A stretch of DNA of 64,000 nucleotides from UBA1672 sp050633645 (GTDB lineage Bacteria; Pseudomonadota; Alphaproteobacteria; Micavibrionales; Micavibrionaceae): contig JBOEGX010000002.1 in the NCBI GenBank assembly GCA_050633645.1, positions 558,001 through 622,000 on the forward strand. The letters are read 5' to 3'. This document shows, one piece after another, positions 63,387 through 64,000 of the stretch (position 1 is its first letter; every line of letters begins with the position of its first letter). The position numbers were made by a program, and so were the translations under genes. The notes under the pieces were generated by a model. That model was not told the DNA's origin and ran no database searches. It saw nothing but the letters and a program-made list of their open reading frames with translations.

Positions 63387-63902
63387 ATGCCTGAATTATC
63401 ACAAGATGAAAAATGGAAGGCCTTAATGCGCGGGCAGGTTATGTCTGCAACGGTCAATAAATTCACCACAATTATCAGGCTTTTGGATCAGAAGGCGCAA
63501 GTGATGATCTTTTTAAACTCTATTATCGTGCCTGTTTGTTTAAATGCGATGTCCAGACCAGAGCTAGCCGATGCCGCCATTATCTCGATTATAACTGCTG
63601 TTCTCAGTATTCTTGCAGCAATGATTTGCATTTATCCTAAACGCCGCTACAGAAAATCAGGAGATAGAGAGCTTAATCTGCTGCATTTCAATGATATAGG
63701 CCACATGGACAAGGAGGATTATATGGATAGATTTAAATTTGTTCTAAATTCGCCAGAAAGACTTGCTGAAACGGTTGTTCATGACCTATACGATACGTCA
63801 AGATTTTCTATATTGCCGAAATATACTTGGCTTAAATTGTCTTACGCGTCATTCGCATTTGGAAATATAATTGCGATTGTTGTGGCCTTTGCTGGCTTGT
63901 GA
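63387..63902 (+). CDS. Pycsar effector (PycTM/DUF5706)-like membrane protein
   Basis: A 171-residue protein with two adjacent membrane helices (about 41-58 and 63-83) after a cytoplasmic helix with TTIIRLLDQKAQVMIFLN, then a cytoplasmic segment of about 60 residues and a last membrane helix (about 149-170). This resembles PycTM/DUF5706, the membrane effector of cyclic-pyrimidine anti-phage defence, in the N-terminal DQKAQ helix followed by two TM helices. No cyclase is adjacent, and PycTM-like proteins also occur outside defence loci, so a defence role is only a suggestion. Confidence 0.45.
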   Translation: MPELSQDEKWKALMRGQVMSATVNKFTTIIRLLDQKAQVMIFLNSIIVPVCLNAMSRPELADAAIISIITAVLSILAAMICIYPKRRYRKSGDRELNLLHFNDIGHMDKEDYMDRFKFVLNSPERLAETVVHDLYDTSRFSILPKYTWLKLSYASFAFGNIIAIVVAFAGL

Positions 63903-63905
63903 CAA

Positions 63906-64000
63906 TCAGGAACTCGCGGCCTTCCAGCGTGTCGCCTGTGATTTATGACGTGCGTAAAAATCAAATATTGCCTCAACACGCTTATCCCAAGTATAATGAT
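63906..64000 (-). CDS. C-terminal end of a probable GT4-type glycosyltransferase (partial)
   Basis: On the minus strand a frame entering from the right edge of the window reads through YTWDKRVEAIFDFYA and ends TRWKAASS with stop TGA at 63906-63908. The YTWDKRVEAI block matches the C-terminal helix of group-1 (GT4) glycosyltransferases, where YSW followed by basic residues is common. Only 31 residues are visible; the rest lies beyond position 64000. It is convergent with the PycTM-like gene, with three bases between stops. Confidence 0.55.
   Translation of the reverse strand, partial: HYTWDKRVEAIFDFYARHKSQATRWKAASS

Overview
The window looks like a chromosome segment of an alphaproteobacterium with moderately AT-rich DNA. 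Evidence is the block accB-accC-aat followed by a DUF2155 protein, a lone MlaD and an NDUFA12-type complex I accessory subunit (shared by alphaproteobacteria and mitochondria), together with clpS/amt/clpA, guaB and rlmE. I cannot name the genus. Genes are tightly packed, with many ATGA overlaps and convergent pairs separated by 1-2 bases. I see no rRNA, no CRISPR array, no transposase and no integrase.

Region 1 (1-7.9 kb) is mostly housekeeping: a truncated S-formylglutathione hydrolase, thrC, pdxT, a CHAP-domain lipoprotein, a FIST sensor protein, the LemA / M48 protease pair, a Bax-inhibitor-1 protein, mscL and tRNA-Ala(GGC).

Region 2 (7.9-18.2 kb) begins at the 3' end of that tRNA. A 53-base imperfect copy of the tRNA tail plus its downstream flank recurs at 18.16 kb, so this segment may be an old island. 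It carries SDR / thioredoxin-fold lipoprotein / glutathione peroxidase, then a six-gene minus-strand operon (FAD oxidoreductase, DUF1365, cyclopropane-synthase-like methyltransferase, chalcone-isomerase-like, DUF3833 lipoprotein, SDR) that looks like a membrane fatty-acid modification and stress cluster. An OmpR/EnvZ-type two-component system, an AlkB-like dioxygenase and a gene remnant follow.

Region 3 (18.3-43.8 kb) is an exopolysaccharide / exosortase locus. Assembly genes are a polyprenyl-phosphate sugar transferase, WecG-type, GT2 and GT14 transferases, a Wzx flippase, an O-antigen-ligase/polymerase, a polysaccharide export protein, a Wzz/GumC co-polymerase, a CpsD-type ATPase, an outer-membrane barrel, GalE, a GH16-like hydrolase and two OafA-SGNH acyltransferases. 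Protein-sorting genes are an XrtD-type exosortase with fused EpsI domain, one VPLPA-CTERM substrate and a PrsT-like TPR lipoprotein. The most unusual part is an apparently intact MurA-MurB pair translationally coupled to the flippase, which suggests UDP-MurNAc or a lactyl sugar is made for the polymer. Several frameshift-prone tracts (G11, A10, A9 and a TTTAAAA heptamer) lie in these genes.

Region 4 (43.8-64 kb) returns to housekeeping: an RsmB-family methyltransferase, guaB, rlmE, a BepA-like protease, two DsbA-like proteins, aroQ, accB, accC, aat, DUF2155, mlaD, NDUFA12, RidA, clpA, amt and clpS. Interspersed are unfamiliar genes: a receiver domain fused to a deaminase fold that has lost its zinc cysteines, a prepilin-like protein, a PycTM-like membrane protein and several small secreted acidic proteins. 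The window ends inside the 3' end of a probable glycosyltransferase.
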